The notes beneath the pieces are model-generated. The model was not told the origin of the DNA, made no database searches, and saw only the letters and a program-made list of their open reading frames with translations. A DNA stretch of 64,000 bases from positions 31,434 through 95,433 of the forward strand of contig DGPL01000040.1 of assembly GCA_002390425.1 (NCBI GenBank). The letters are read 5' to 3'. Positions 45,468 through 55,018 of this stretch are shown here, piece after piece; within the stretch, counting starts at the first letter, position 1; every line of letters starts with the position of its first letter. Both the position numbers and the translations under genes were made by a program. Source of the DNA: Kordiimonadaceae bacterium UBA4441 (GTDB taxonomy: Bacteria; Pseudomonadota; Alphaproteobacteria; Sphingomonadales; Emcibacteraceae).

Positions 45468-47114
45468 TTATAAACCCTTTCCGAAGATTATACTTGGGAG
45501 CCAAGTTACCAACCCTTCGAAATTATAAAGGATAACGAGTGCCAATACCTGTATCAGGATGAACGGCATCACACCTTTATATATATCAGTTGTTTTAACC
45601 GTTTCTTCTGGTGCAACACCACGAAGATAGAATAACGCATAACCAAATGGTGGTGTCAGGAATGAAGTTTGTAAATTCATTGCCATCATAATTCCAAGCC
45701 AAATTGGGTTAATATCCATTAGGAAGAGAACCGGCGCCACAATTGGAACAACAACAAAGACGATTTGAATAAAATCTAGGAAGAAACCAAGCGCAAACAT
45801 CACTAGCATCACAAGGACAAATGCACCCAATCGACCACCAGGTAGGTTGGTTAGGAATTCAGTGATATAATAATCACCATTAAATCCTAAGAAAATGAGT
45901 GTGAAGAGTGCGGCACCAACCATGATTATGAAGATCATAGAACTTGTTTTTGCTGTCATTTGTACAACTTCGTGAATAACGCGGTTGCGATAAACACGCA
46001 TTAAGCTGTCAGCCAGTCCCCACAACATAGCAAGTATAGTCGGAATTGATATTGCAAAAGCAATGTAATCCATAATGGCAATATCTTCGCGTCCCATACG
46101 TAAGTCAAAAAGACCACCTAGTAATAGCAGTAAGAAAATTGCACCACCGGCAACGATAACAGGTAAAGGTCTGTCTTTATCATTTTTATACCCTGCCATC
46201 AGGATAGCACCAACGGCACCAAGAGCTGCCGCTTCAGTCGGTGTCGCGATACCGCCGAGGATTGAACCAAGCACGGCCACCACCAAAATGATTGGGGGCA
46301 AGAAGGCCGCAAGAACGGGTTTTAAATCAATTTTTTCTTCTTTATCTTTTACCGGAGGACAAGAATTTGGTGAAACTATCGCAACAATAACTTGATAAAG
46401 AATATAAAGCATCACGAGGCCAAGGCCCGGAATAAGAGCGCCAGCAAACAAATCACCTACAGAAAGTGGAGTTGGTGAGAAATTGCCTTGCGCTAATTGT
46501 GATGCTTGCCATGCGGAAGATAATTGATCACCAAGAAGAACAAGCACGATTGATGGCGGAATAATTTGTCCCAGCGTACCCGCCGCGGCAATACCGCCAG
46601 TAGCGACCGCAGGACTATATCCTTTATTAAGCATAGTCGGCAGAGCCATAAGACCCATAATCACTACTGTCGCACCAACGATGCCTGTAGAAGCAGCAAG
46701 TAGGGCACCAACGATCGTCACAGATATTCCAAGACCACCTTTAATGCCGCCCATGAGTTGCCCCATACTTTCAAGCAAGTCTTCCGCGATCCGCGATCGT
46801 TCAAGCATTACACCCATAAAGACAAAGAGTGGTACGGCCATCATTACGACATTGGTCATGGTACCGTATATCCGCTGGGGTACACCGCCAATAATCGACA
46901 TATCAAATATACCGGTTGCAAAACCAATGCCCGCGAAAATGACTGATATACCGGGGAGTGTAAAGGCAACAGGATAACCAATTAGTAGGGATGCGCATGC
47001 CAGAACAAACATGACAGAACATAATAGCAAGTCTAAAGGCATACCAAAAAATTCGCTTAACCAAATGCCGAAAACAACAAAATCAATTTGAAATAATAAT
47101 AAATCTAAAATCAT
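45468..47114 (-). CDS. TRAP transporter large permease (DctM-type)
   Basis: Twelve-helix cation-coupled permease, 548 residues, longer than the common 425-residue DctM because of extra helices in the middle (about 260-390), as in large permeases paired with 2-keto-acid receptors. Typical segments are GIVGATVVIMGLMALPTMLNKGYSPAVATG, AAGTLGQIIPPSIVLVLLGD and FLDFIQIVFVVVPIVAP, and LQTSFLTPPFGYALFYLRG. Start ATG overlaps the DctQ stop by one base. Confidence 0.93.
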   Translation of the reverse strand: MILDLLLFQIDFVVFGIWLSEFFGMPLDLLLCSVMFVLACASLLIGYPVAFTLPGISVIFAGIGFATGIFDMSIIGGVPQRIYGTMTNVVMMAVPLFVFMGVMLERSRIAEDLLESMGQLMGGIKGGLGISVTIVGALLAASTGIVGATVVIMGLMALPTMLNKGYSPAVATGGIAAAGTLGQIIPPSIVLVLLGDQLSSAWQASQLAQGNFSPTPLSVGDLFAGALIPGLGLVMLYILYQVIVAIVSPNSCPPVKDKEEKIDLKPVLAAFLPPIILVVAVLGSILGGIATPTEAAALGAVGAILMAGYKNDKDRPLPVIVAGGAIFLLLLLGGLFDLRMGREDIAIMDYIAFAISIPTILAMLWGLADSLMRVYRNRVIHEVVQMTAKTSSMIFIIMVGAALFTLIFLGFNGDYYITEFLTNLPGGRLGAFVLVMLVMFALGFFLDFIQIVFVVVPIVAPVLFLMDINPIWLGIMMAMNLQTSFLTPPFGYALFYLRGVAPEETVKTTDIYKGVMPFILIQVLALVILYNFEGLVTWLPSIIFGKGL

Positions 47115-47656
47115 TATACGCCCTCCACAATGTCTTCTTCGACAAGGTGCTCGTATCCTTTAAGCACTAGAAGAGAGTGTAATGATATGGAAACCCCTTG
47201 AAGGAATGTACTGACTACAAACAGAAGGATCATTGATTTAAGTATATACACAATATGAAGGCCACTCGTTTCAATGGACCCTTCCATGATTTGCCAAGAT
47301 TGCGATACAAATGGCAAAGCATAGATGCCAATGATAATAAGAACTGGAAATAAAATGATAATAGTACCAAGAAGATTAACCCAAGCTTTCTTCTTTTCAT
47401 CCATTTTGCTGTAAACAATGTCAACACGTACGTGGCCATTGTGAAGTAAAGTATATCCTGCCGCCCCTAAAAATAATAGTGAATGCATATAGGTAAGACC
47501 TTCCTGCACAGCAATACTACCTTCACTATAAAGATAGTTGATCATAACGATCCCAAACTGTACGAGTACCAACCCTAGCGCAGACCATGCGGTGATTTTT
47601 CCAATCACTTCATTGAGGCCGTCTATTGAGCGGGCAAATTTTGCAATTCCGTCCAT
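47114..47656 (-). CDS. TRAP transporter small permease (DctQ-type)
   Basis: Four-helix membrane subunit (180 residues) that supports the large TRAP permease. The second and third helices with the conserved linker are visible (AVQEGLTYMHSLLFLGAAGYTLLHNGHVRVDIVY region). It lies between the receptor gene (49 bases upstream) and DctM, forming the order P-Q-M on the minus strand. Confidence 0.9.
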   Translation of the reverse strand: MDGIAKFARSIDGLNEVIGKITAWSALGLVLVQFGIVMINYLYSEGSIAVQEGLTYMHSLLFLGAAGYTLLHNGHVRVDIVYSKMDEKKKAWVNLLGTIIILFPVLIIIGIYALPFVSQSWQIMEGSIETSGLHIVYILKSMILLFVVSTFLQGVSISLHSLLVLKGYEHLVEEDIVEGV

Positions 47657-47705
47657 GGATTTTGCTCCCGTTTTTAATACCTAATTATTGTTTATAGTAA
47701 GGCTA

Positions 47706-48884
47706 TTAAAGAGCCTGACCAAATTTATCCGATAGACGACGTGCAGCAAAATATGGCTCGTCAGCAACACCATTCCATTCTTTCACTTCTGAAAGTGTGG
47801 TCATGTAACTGTTATAGATACGCGTAGAAATGTCATCCGTTCTACCCATGTCCGCTGCGATATCTGCGGCTACATCCGCAAGTGCTTTCATAACTTCTTG
47901 TGGGAATTGGCGCAATTTTACACCGTGATCATTCACAAGCTGTCTTAACGCATTCGCGTTTCGAGCGTTAAATTCTGCAAGTGATCGCGCATAATGCATT
48001 TCCGCGAGTGCTTCGATTATCTTACGTTCTGATGGATCAAGATCATTCCACACATCAAGGTTCCAGCCTGCACAAACAGAAGCGCTAGGCTCATGATAAG
48101 CGGACGTATAATAATATTCTGAAACCTGATGGAAGCCAAGGGCCAAATCATTCCAGGGCCCGATCCATTCAGTAGCGTCAATGTTTCCTTGTGAAAGAGA
48201 TAAGAAAATCTCACCACCTGGAAGCGTTACAGGTGTACCGCCCATTCGAGTGATAATTTCACCGCCGAAACCTGGGATACGCATCTTAAGGCCTTGGAAA
48301 TCTTCAACGGAATTGATTTCTTTATTAAACCAACCACCCATCTGCATTCCTGTTGCGTTACACAGCATCGGTTTCACATTAAAATCAGCCGCTAGCTCGT
48401 CCCATAGTGCTTGCCCCCCACCATATTGAAGCCACTGCGTCATTTCAGTAGCAGAAAGACCAAAAGGAACGGCACCAAAGAAGTTAAACATAATATGTTT
48501 ACCTTGCCAGTAATAATCTGGTCCATGGTAAATATCCGCATTCCCTTGAGATACGGCGTCAAATGCTTGAAGCGCAGGTACCATTTCATCTGCAGCATAA
48601 ACACGAATTCGAATTCGACCATTAGTTGCGATTTCAATATCTCTTGCAAATTCTTCTGCGCGAGTGCCTAGTCCAGGGAAGTTTTTAGGCCAAGTCGTCA
48701 CCATTTTAAGATCAATTGACGCTCTGCTGTTTGCATTACCGCCAGTGTTTTCAGATGCCCCCGCATTTTTATAAGTTCCTGAATTAGGGTCTACTGAGCT
48801 TGGACTACATGATGCTACTGCACCAGCTGCAATCGTGCCGGCACCAAGCGCAGCGGATTTTTTTAGAAATGAACGACGTTCCAT
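47706..48884 (-). CDS. TRAP substrate-binding protein, Tat lipoprotein (TakP-like)
   Basis: Periplasmic receptor of 392 residues. The N-terminus MERRSFLKKSAALGAG is a twin-arginine signal and AVASC at residues 22-26 a lipobox, so it is probably a Tat-exported, lipid-anchored receptor. The mature part opens with LKMVTTWPKNFPGLGTRAEEFA and contains RIRVYAADEMVPALQAFDAV, which match receptors for 2-keto acids or lactate (TakP group). MRIPGFGGEIITRMGGTPV carries the conserved arginine that binds the carboxylate. Confidence 0.9.
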   Translation of the reverse strand: MERRSFLKKSAALGAGTIAAGAVASCSPSSVDPNSGTYKNAGASENTGGNANSRASIDLKMVTTWPKNFPGLGTRAEEFARDIEIATNGRIRIRVYAADEMVPALQAFDAVSQGNADIYHGPDYYWQGKHIMFNFFGAVPFGLSATEMTQWLQYGGGQALWDELAADFNVKPMLCNATGMQMGGWFNKEINSVEDFQGLKMRIPGFGGEIITRMGGTPVTLPGGEIFLSLSQGNIDATEWIGPWNDLALGFHQVSEYYYTSAYHEPSASVCAGWNLDVWNDLDPSERKIIEALAEMHYARSLAEFNARNANALRQLVNDHGVKLRQFPQEVMKALADVAADIAADMGRTDDISTRIYNSYMTTLSEVKEWNGVADEPYFAARRLSDKFGQAL

Positions 48885-48986
48885 TAGTATGCCTTAATTT
48901 TGTTAAGAAATTTTTAGTTATAATATACGGTTTACTTATAACCATACATATTGTCAAATTCAATGGTTACTGTGCTTTTCAGCATT

Positions 48987-49769
48987 TTATTTTATTAATC
49001 GCCAACCCTCTGAAGTAAGCATTTCGAAAGGTTTAAATTTCATTTTGTAACTCATTTTCTGACTATTTTTGACGAAATACCCTAAATAAATATAATTCAG
49101 TCCTCTGGTTTTCGCTATTTGTATGTGGTTAAGCACCATAAATACACCAAAGCTTCTTTTTTGAAACTCTGAGCTAATATCAAAGAAACTATAAACCATC
49201 GAAAGCGAGTCTTCGAGTTTATCCGTTAATGCGGCGCCAACCAATTTTCCATCATCAGATCTGTATTCAATGATCGAAGTGCTAATAGGACTGCCCTCAA
49301 CCATATCTTGGTATTCTTCAAACGTAATGCCAGCCATTCCACCATTTTCATGGCGATCAGAAATATATTTTTTTAAAAGACTATATTGTTCATGCGTGGC
49401 AATATTCGGTTTAATTTCGAAGGTAATATCCTTGTTTTTATTCGTGACCCTTTTTTGGCTTTTGCTTTTTTCAAATATTACGACAGGAATTCTTACTGAT
49501 TTACATTCATGACATTCCTGACAAGCTGGACGATAGGCAATGTCTTGACTTCTCCTAAATCCTACTAATGCTAGAGAATGATGAAGGTTTTCAGCTTTTT
49601 CACGTTCTGTTTCTGGACCGTTATGGGCTAAAATCGCGTCTTGATCATACGCAAGGGGAGCAGGCACCAACTCAGTAAAAATTTTTCTTTCAATTTCACC
49701 ATCAAGATAGGGACAAGGTGAGGGGGCCGTTACATAGAATTTTGGAAAGTGCGAAGATTGATCTGTCAT
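48987..49769 (-). CDS. bpt: Aspartate/glutamate leucyltransferase (N-degron pathway)
   Basis: Transfers leucine from tRNA to proteins with N-terminal Asp or Glu, marking them for ClpS/ClpAP. Family features are FYVTAPSPCPYLDGEIERKIFTEL, GFRRSQDIAYRPACQECHECKSVR with its cysteines, and LNYIYLGYFVKNSQKMSYKMKFKP. From the ATG at 49769 it has 260 residues, normal for Bpt; this start has AGGGA just upstream, whereas the longer frame from 49820 runs into the neighbouring permease gene and adds 17 atypical residues. Confidence 0.94.
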   Translation of the reverse strand: MTDQSSHFPKFYVTAPSPCPYLDGEIERKIFTELVPAPLAYDQDAILAHNGPETEREKAENLHHSLALVGFRRSQDIAYRPACQECHECKSVRIPVVIFEKSKSQKRVTNKNKDITFEIKPNIATHEQYSLLKKYISDRHENGGMAGITFEEYQDMVEGSPISTSIIEYRSDDGKLVGAALTDKLEDSLSMVYSFFDISSEFQKRSFGVFMVLNHIQIAKTRGLNYIYLGYFVKNSQKMSYKMKFKPFEMLTSEGWRLIK

Positions 49770-49774
49770 AATCC

Positions 49775-51631
49775 CTAAATACCATAATACCAAGGGGCGA
49801 ATAAAGTATAACTTGCCCACAGAATTAAGATTAAAGGCACACCGACCTTTAAGAAATCAGCAAATTTATAATTGCCTGGTGCCAATACAAGTAAGTTGGT
49901 TTGATATCCCATTGGAGTTGCAAATGAACAATTTGCCGCAAAAATGACGGCAGTAACAAATATAAAGGGATCAACCCCCAGCTCTCTCGCTACATTAACG
50001 GCGATGGGTGTAAAGAGCACGGCCGTCGCATTATTACTTAAAATATTGGTTAAGAAGGCAATCAGTAAAAAGAAGGAGGATAAAATTACCGTTGTACTAG
50101 CACCATCAAGAAGATTAATCATAACCATCGCTATATAAGAGGCACCACCTGTCGCTTGTAATGAAGATCCCATCGCAAGTGCCGCACCAATAAGAAGAAA
50201 TATATTACGGTCAATAGCATGGGCGGCTTTTCTGACGTTTAAACAACCGGATACAATCATGGAGAAAGCACCTAATGTTGCAGCGATAGCGATTGGAACA
50301 ATGCCACCAGATGCGAGTACAACCACACCTAAGAAAATGCCAAGTGCTTTCCACATATCGGCTTTAATTGGAATTTCTTTTTCCGACCATTCAAGCAACA
50401 TCACATCATCATTTAGTCTTAAAGAGTGGATCTGACTTTGTGTACCCAGTACGAGCAAAGTATCATTTGCGACCAATCTTATGTCATTAATCGAGGTTCT
50501 ATTCATGCGGCTTCGTCTTTGTACACCTAGAATTTTACTACCGCCTTGTAAGACGAACCCTGCTTGATCTAGTGTTCTGCCATCAAGGCGTGATTTTGGT
50601 GCAACGATAACTTCAACAAGTTTTTGTCCGCGGGAAAGGGTGATATCTCTATCAGCGTCATCATCTAAATCTACAACAGAAAGATTTTTCACATCTGCTA
50701 GTAACATTGGATCTTTAGCTATTTTTTCGGTGAGTTCTTTCCTTGTTGTTGCAATAATAATTTGGTCGCCTTTTTCGAGCGTAATATCATCAAAAGGCGG
50801 AAGGAAGTTTTGCGTTCCGCGTTTTACCATCTGAACCGTAAGGCCTGATAGAATAGGAAACATACCTGCTACGGCTTTCTTGCCTATTAAAGAATTTCCG
50901 TATGTCAGATCAATCTGCGCGATAAATTGCTTGCCGGTAATCTGCATTTCTTGGTTTGATGACGCGCGATCGTTTGGCAGAATGCGTGGAGCAATGATTA
51001 AAACATAGAAAAAACCAATTGTCGCAAGAAAAAGGCCAGGAATAGCAAAATCAAAAAATCCTATCGCGTCACCGCCGATCGCCTGATAGGAACCAGAAAC
51101 AAGCAAGTTCGTACTTGAGCCGATAAGTGTTGTCATGCCCCCTAAAATAGCAACGAAGCTGAGAGGCATTAAATATAGCGATGGCGATTTTCCAAGATTT
51201 TCGACCAAGGTAATCATGATAGGGATAAAAATAACTACAACTGGCGTATTATTTAGAAAAGCACTAATAATCATCACGGTAATTAGCGATAAAACTAAAA
51301 TAGCTATGGGGTAATTATTTCCTAAACGAACCAGTACTTTAACCGGACTATCTAGTGCTCCTGTCTCAACCATACCATGGCCAACAACTAAAAGTGCTAG
51401 AATGGATATGAGCGCAGGATCGGCAAAACCAGACAATAATATTTTTGTAGTGAGAATTATTTCACCATCAAGGTTAACAACCGGCATAAAATGAAACAGG
51501 ATAAGTACTGATGAAATAATTCCGAGAGACGTAATTTCCATCGGGAATTTATCAAGTATATAGGATATTATCCCTACCGAAATAATCGCAAAAGTTAACC
51601 ACATTTGTAATGTTGGTTCTAAAACGTCCAT
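49775..51631 (-). CDS. SLC13-family anion permease with two RCK_C domains
   Basis: Inner-membrane transporter of the DASS/SLC13 group, 618 residues. Two membrane halves flank a cytoplasmic insert (about residues 210-410) with two TrkA-C/RCK_C modules. Landmarks: AFLNNTPVVVIFIPIMITL and GMTTLIGSSTNLLVSG in the first half, NILSNNATAVLFTPIAVNVA and FATPMGYQTNLLVLAPG in the second. Sulfate, dicarboxylates or other anions are possible substrates. Its end is 6 bases from the bpt start, so the two may be co-transcribed. Confidence 0.92.
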   Translation of the reverse strand: MDVLEPTLQMWLTFAIISVGIISYILDKFPMEITSLGIISSVLILFHFMPVVNLDGEIILTTKILLSGFADPALISILALLVVGHGMVETGALDSPVKVLVRLGNNYPIAILVLSLITVMIISAFLNNTPVVVIFIPIMITLVENLGKSPSLYLMPLSFVAILGGMTTLIGSSTNLLVSGSYQAIGGDAIGFFDFAIPGLFLATIGFFYVLIIAPRILPNDRASSNQEMQITGKQFIAQIDLTYGNSLIGKKAVAGMFPILSGLTVQMVKRGTQNFLPPFDDITLEKGDQIIIATTRKELTEKIAKDPMLLADVKNLSVVDLDDDADRDITLSRGQKLVEVIVAPKSRLDGRTLDQAGFVLQGGSKILGVQRRSRMNRTSINDIRLVANDTLLVLGTQSQIHSLRLNDDVMLLEWSEKEIPIKADMWKALGIFLGVVVLASGGIVPIAIAATLGAFSMIVSGCLNVRKAAHAIDRNIFLLIGAALAMGSSLQATGGASYIAMVMINLLDGASTTVILSSFFLLIAFLTNILSNNATAVLFTPIAVNVARELGVDPFIFVTAVIFAANCSFATPMGYQTNLLVLAPGNYKFADFLKVGVPLILILWASYTLFAPWYYGI

Positions 51632-51706
51632 ATGTCCTCATCCTATATTTTAAAAATATAGTAACAGGAGTTTTTTTAAAAAAACAAGGTTGTTTTTCTG
51701 CTTAGT

Positions 51707-52576
51707 TTAGAAATTAGTCGGTAAAATTGGTGCTTCACGAATAACGAGTATTGTTATTCTACGGTTTTCTGGTCTATCTGGACGGTCCGGTAAAAGCGGT
51801 TCAGTTGAAGCTTTGCTGGTGATTTCTGCGAATCGATCTGCAGATACACCTGCGCTACTCATCACACGTCTTGATGTATGTGCGCGATCAGAACTTAATT
51901 CCCAGTTGGAATAAGTCGAGCCAGCACGAAAAGGTTTGGAATCAGTGTGCCCGCTAATGGCTATTCTATTTGGCAGATTGTTAACTTTGCTCGCAATATG
52001 GCGAACCATACGTTCCGCATATGAATATAATTCTGCTGTATCATCCCGGAACATGGCACGGTTATTTTGGTCTACCAATTGAATGCGCATGCCGTCTTCT
52101 GTTACATCAATAATAACTTGATCTTCTAGCTCTGAAAATTCGGCGCTATCTTGAATGCTTAAAGAAAGCTCAGTTGCCATATCTTCAAATGCTTCTTGTT
52201 CTCGATTGGCTATTGCTGTTTCGAATGAATCTTCAGGTGTTACTTCTACTTCTTCCTCTTTGACAACCACATTATCAGGAATAGCTGCGGTCACGGCACT
52301 TGCTGAAGTTCCATCCGTATTGATAGACATACCTTCTAGAATGTCGCCCGCACCGGATGTTGAATTTGTACTGGCAACTGTTGGCGTAAAATAATCTGAT
52401 AACCCTTCTTTTTGTTCTTTAGAGGTGGAGTTAAGTAACCATAGTAGAAGAAAGAAGGCCATCATCGCCGTCACAAAATCAGCATAAGCCACTTTCCAAG
52501 CGCCGCCATGGCCGCCACCGGAAACTTTTTTAATTCGCTTAATAATTATCGGGCGTTGTAGATTTTCTTCAGACAT
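51707..52576 (-). CDS. motB: Flagellar motor stator protein MotB
   Basis: Peptidoglycan-anchored stator subunit (289 residues). The single membrane helix VAYADFVTAMMAFFLLLWLL carries the proton-binding aspartate (Asp33), preceded by a basic cytoplasmic end. The periplasmic OmpA-like domain shows ISGHTDSKPF, NWELSSDRAHTSRRVM and RPENRRITILV. An acidic linker of about 100 residues lies between. motA is not adjacent but on the other strand at 54078, with ilvA in between. Confidence 0.94.
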   Translation of the reverse strand: MSEENLQRPIIIKRIKKVSGGGHGGAWKVAYADFVTAMMAFFLLLWLLNSTSKEQKEGLSDYFTPTVASTNSTSGAGDILEGMSINTDGTSASAVTAAIPDNVVVKEEEVEVTPEDSFETAIANREQEAFEDMATELSLSIQDSAEFSELEDQVIIDVTEDGMRIQLVDQNNRAMFRDDTAELYSYAERMVRHIASKVNNLPNRIAISGHTDSKPFRAGSTYSNWELSSDRAHTSRRVMSSAGVSADRFAEITSKASTEPLLPDRPDRPENRRITILVIREAPILPTNF

Positions 52577-52669
52577 TTAAAGCCTATAAAATTAATAATA
52601 TTATTTATAATTGGCTATAATGACGTCTGATGGTTAATTAATTATTATCAAAGCATAAATTTATTAATT

Positions 52670-53902
52670 TTACATATCAATATTAGGATTTACGGTCACA
52701 ACAAAGCCTTCAGAGCGTAATTCTTCAAGTATATCTTCGAAATGTTGCGAATCGCGAGTTTCCAAAGTGATATTAGAATATGTTTCCTTGGCAGGTAATT
52801 CTGTAAATAGGCGGTGATGTGACACATCAATAATATTTCCACCTTTATTACCGATAATAGATGATATAATCGAAAGCGCGCCTGGGATATCAGGAAGTTC
52901 AATTTTTAATCTGGTTATTCTACCGTCCCTCACCAAACTTCTCATTAATATCGAAGCGAGTAGACGAGTATCGATATTACCGCCGCTGACGATAAGAGCC
53001 ACTTTTTTACCTTTGAAAACTTCTGGATAACATATGACGGCGGCCAGTGGACATGCTCCGGCACCTTCACAAACTGTTTTTTCGATCGTTAACAGCAATC
53101 CGAGTGCTTTTTCAATTTCCTCTTCACTTACGAGTAAAACATCGTCTACATATTTTTTGCAGACCTCGAGGGTCTTTTCTCCAATGTTCTTTACGGCAAT
53201 ACCTTCTGCCAAAGTTGAACCTTGTGGAACATATTCTTCATCATTCATAGCGCGGTATAGAGAAGGGAACCTCTCAGACTGTACACCTATGACTTTAATT
53301 TTGGAATTAATGGATTTAATTGCCGTTGCTATCCCTGCAATAAGTCCGCCACCACCAACAGGCACTAAAACAACATCAACGTCTGATACATCTTCTAATA
53401 ATTCTAGGCCAATTGTACCCTGTCCAGCCATTACATGATAATCATCAAAAGGATGAACGACTGTTAGATTTTGTTCTTCAGCCATTTTCATTGCTTCTTC
53501 GGCCGTTTCATCAAAGCGTTCACCGACTTGCACAACTTTTGCACCTAATTCTTCTGTGTTACTGACTTTTACAAATGGTGTGCCTAACGGCATGGCAATA
53601 GTTGTGGGGATACCCAAACGACTACCATGAAAAGCCACTCCTTGTGCATGATTGCCTGCGCTCGCTGCGATGACGCCGCGTTTTTTCTGCTCATCTGTAA
53701 GGTTCATAAGTTTATTAAGTGCTCCTCTTTCTTTAAAGGAAGAGGTAAACTGCGCATTTTCATTCTTTATATATATTTCTGCGCCCGTAATTTTAGAGAG
53801 CGTAATGGCATATGTCGTTGGTGTATGTTTAATTGAGCCACCAAATGCATCTAATGCACTTTTAATGTCTTCGACGGATAATTGGTTTATTTGATCGTTC
53901 AT
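52670..53902 (-). CDS. ilvA: Threonine ammonia-lyase with ACT domain
   Basis: PLP enzyme deaminating threonine to 2-oxobutyrate, 410 residues. The Schiff-base lysine is in FTSSFKERGALNKL (about residue 52), the substrate loop is ASAGNHAQGVAF and the phosphate loop is VGGGGLIAG. A C-terminal ACT-like domain (from about residue 330, LKIELPDIPGALSIISSII) indicates allosteric control; this is the shorter single-ACT form. A second, ACT-less relative is at 17382. Confidence 0.92.
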   Translation of the reverse strand: MNDQINQLSVEDIKSALDAFGGSIKHTPTTYAITLSKITGAEIYIKNENAQFTSSFKERGALNKLMNLTDEQKKRGVIAASAGNHAQGVAFHGSRLGIPTTIAMPLGTPFVKVSNTEELGAKVVQVGERFDETAEEAMKMAEEQNLTVVHPFDDYHVMAGQGTIGLELLEDVSDVDVVLVPVGGGGLIAGIATAIKSINSKIKVIGVQSERFPSLYRAMNDEEYVPQGSTLAEGIAVKNIGEKTLEVCKKYVDDVLLVSEEEIEKALGLLLTIEKTVCEGAGACPLAAVICYPEVFKGKKVALIVSGGNIDTRLLASILMRSLVRDGRITRLKIELPDIPGALSIISSIIGNKGGNIIDVSHHRLFTELPAKETYSNITLETRDSQHFEDILEELRSEGFVVTVNPNIDM

Positions 53903-54077
53903 AATCGGTCTGCCGCTATGATTTTTGCTAAAATATATGCTTCATATATTGGGTCGTTCCCTAAAAGTCCAAAAAATATTTATAGATAAAATTTTATTTT
54001 TTTCTCCGCATTAAAACTTGCTTAAGAAAATTTAACTATAAGTATGGTTAATTTAAAAGATATAAGGGTCTAGATAC

Positions 54078-54953
54078 ATGCTAGTTATACTTGGAATTGT
54101 CGTAACCATGGGAATGGTTTTTGGCGGATTTATCAGCCACGGTGGAAATATGGGGGTTATTATTGGTGCCTTGCCAACCGAAGCGATGGTGATTGGTGGT
54201 GCTGCTATTGGCTCATTTATTACGGGTAATGTTGGCGCAATAATGAAAAAAGCTGGTTCTGGGCTTGGGAAAGTTGTTAAGGGGCCTGCTTGGAAGAAAG
54301 ATGATTATAAAGATGTCCTTTGTCTTTTATTTATGATCTCTAAGTTAATAAAAACAAAAGGTGTAATTGCCCTTGAAGCACATATTGAGAACCCTCATGA
54401 GAGTAAAATTTTTAATCATGTAGGAAGAGTTAAAGATGATCATCATATTACTGACTTTATATGTGACTATTTCCTTATGACCACTATGAACTTTGATGAC
54501 CCTCACCAAATGGAAGATGTTATGCTAAAAGATTTAGAAAAACATCACCATGAAGAAAGTGAAGGCGCACATGCGCTTTCTGTCGTCGGAGATGCTTTCC
54601 CGGCACTTGGAATTGTTGCTGCGGTGCTCGGCGTTATTAATACTATGTCATCAATCGATCAGCCTGTTGAAATCCTTGGCGCTTTGATCGCGGGAGCACT
54701 GGTTGGAACTTTCTTAGGTATTTTGATTTCATACACAGTTGCTGCGCCTATTGCAGGACGATTACAGCAAATAGTTGATGAAGAAGGTCATATTTATGGG
54801 GTAATGAAAGATTTTATAATCGCCCATTTACATGGTAGTGCACCGCAAATCGCTTCTGAAATAGCAAGAAAAGCTGTGCCACATGACTTCCAACCAACGT
54901 TTTATGAATTAGATGAGGTTCTGCAAGAGATACCCAACGATGTATTCGCGTAA
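54078..54953 (+). CDS. motA: Flagellar motor stator protein MotA
   Basis: Proton-channel stator subunit of 291 residues with four membrane helices. Seen are GGFISHGGNMGVIIGALPTEAMVIGGAAIGSFI at the start, the cytoplasmic domain, and VGDAFPALGIVAAVLGVINTM and GALIAGALVGTFLGILISY for helices 3 and 4. The start ATG at 54078 gives the usual alphaproteobacterial N-terminus (MLVILGIVVTMGMVFGG). Confidence 0.95.
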   Translation: MLVILGIVVTMGMVFGGFISHGGNMGVIIGALPTEAMVIGGAAIGSFITGNVGAIMKKAGSGLGKVVKGPAWKKDDYKDVLCLLFMISKLIKTKGVIALEAHIENPHESKIFNHVGRVKDDHHITDFICDYFLMTTMNFDDPHQMEDVMLKDLEKHHHEESEGAHALSVVGDAFPALGIVAAVLGVINTMSSIDQPVEILGALIAGALVGTFLGILISYTVAAPIAGRLQQIVDEEGHIYGVMKDFIIAHLHGSAPQIASEIARKAVPHDFQPTFYELDEVLQEIPNDVFA

Positions 54954-54989
54954 TTTTTTTGAGTAATAAGTATGAGTAAAACTGCATTT

Positions 54990-55018
54990 TGCCCGTCCTT
55001 AGGACGGGCATTTTTTTA
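54990..55018. terminator. Bidirectional terminator between motA and hemB
   Basis: GCCCGTCC and GGACGGGC form an eight-base GC-rich stem around TTA, followed by seven or more T residues on the plus strand. It overlaps the hemB stop codon and closes two converging genes. Confidence 0.88.

Noticed and set aside
51670..51685. Perfect palindrome of seven T and seven A flanked by G and C after motB
   Set aside because: Pure A/T stem without a loop; not a stable terminator and likely chance in an AT-rich spacer.
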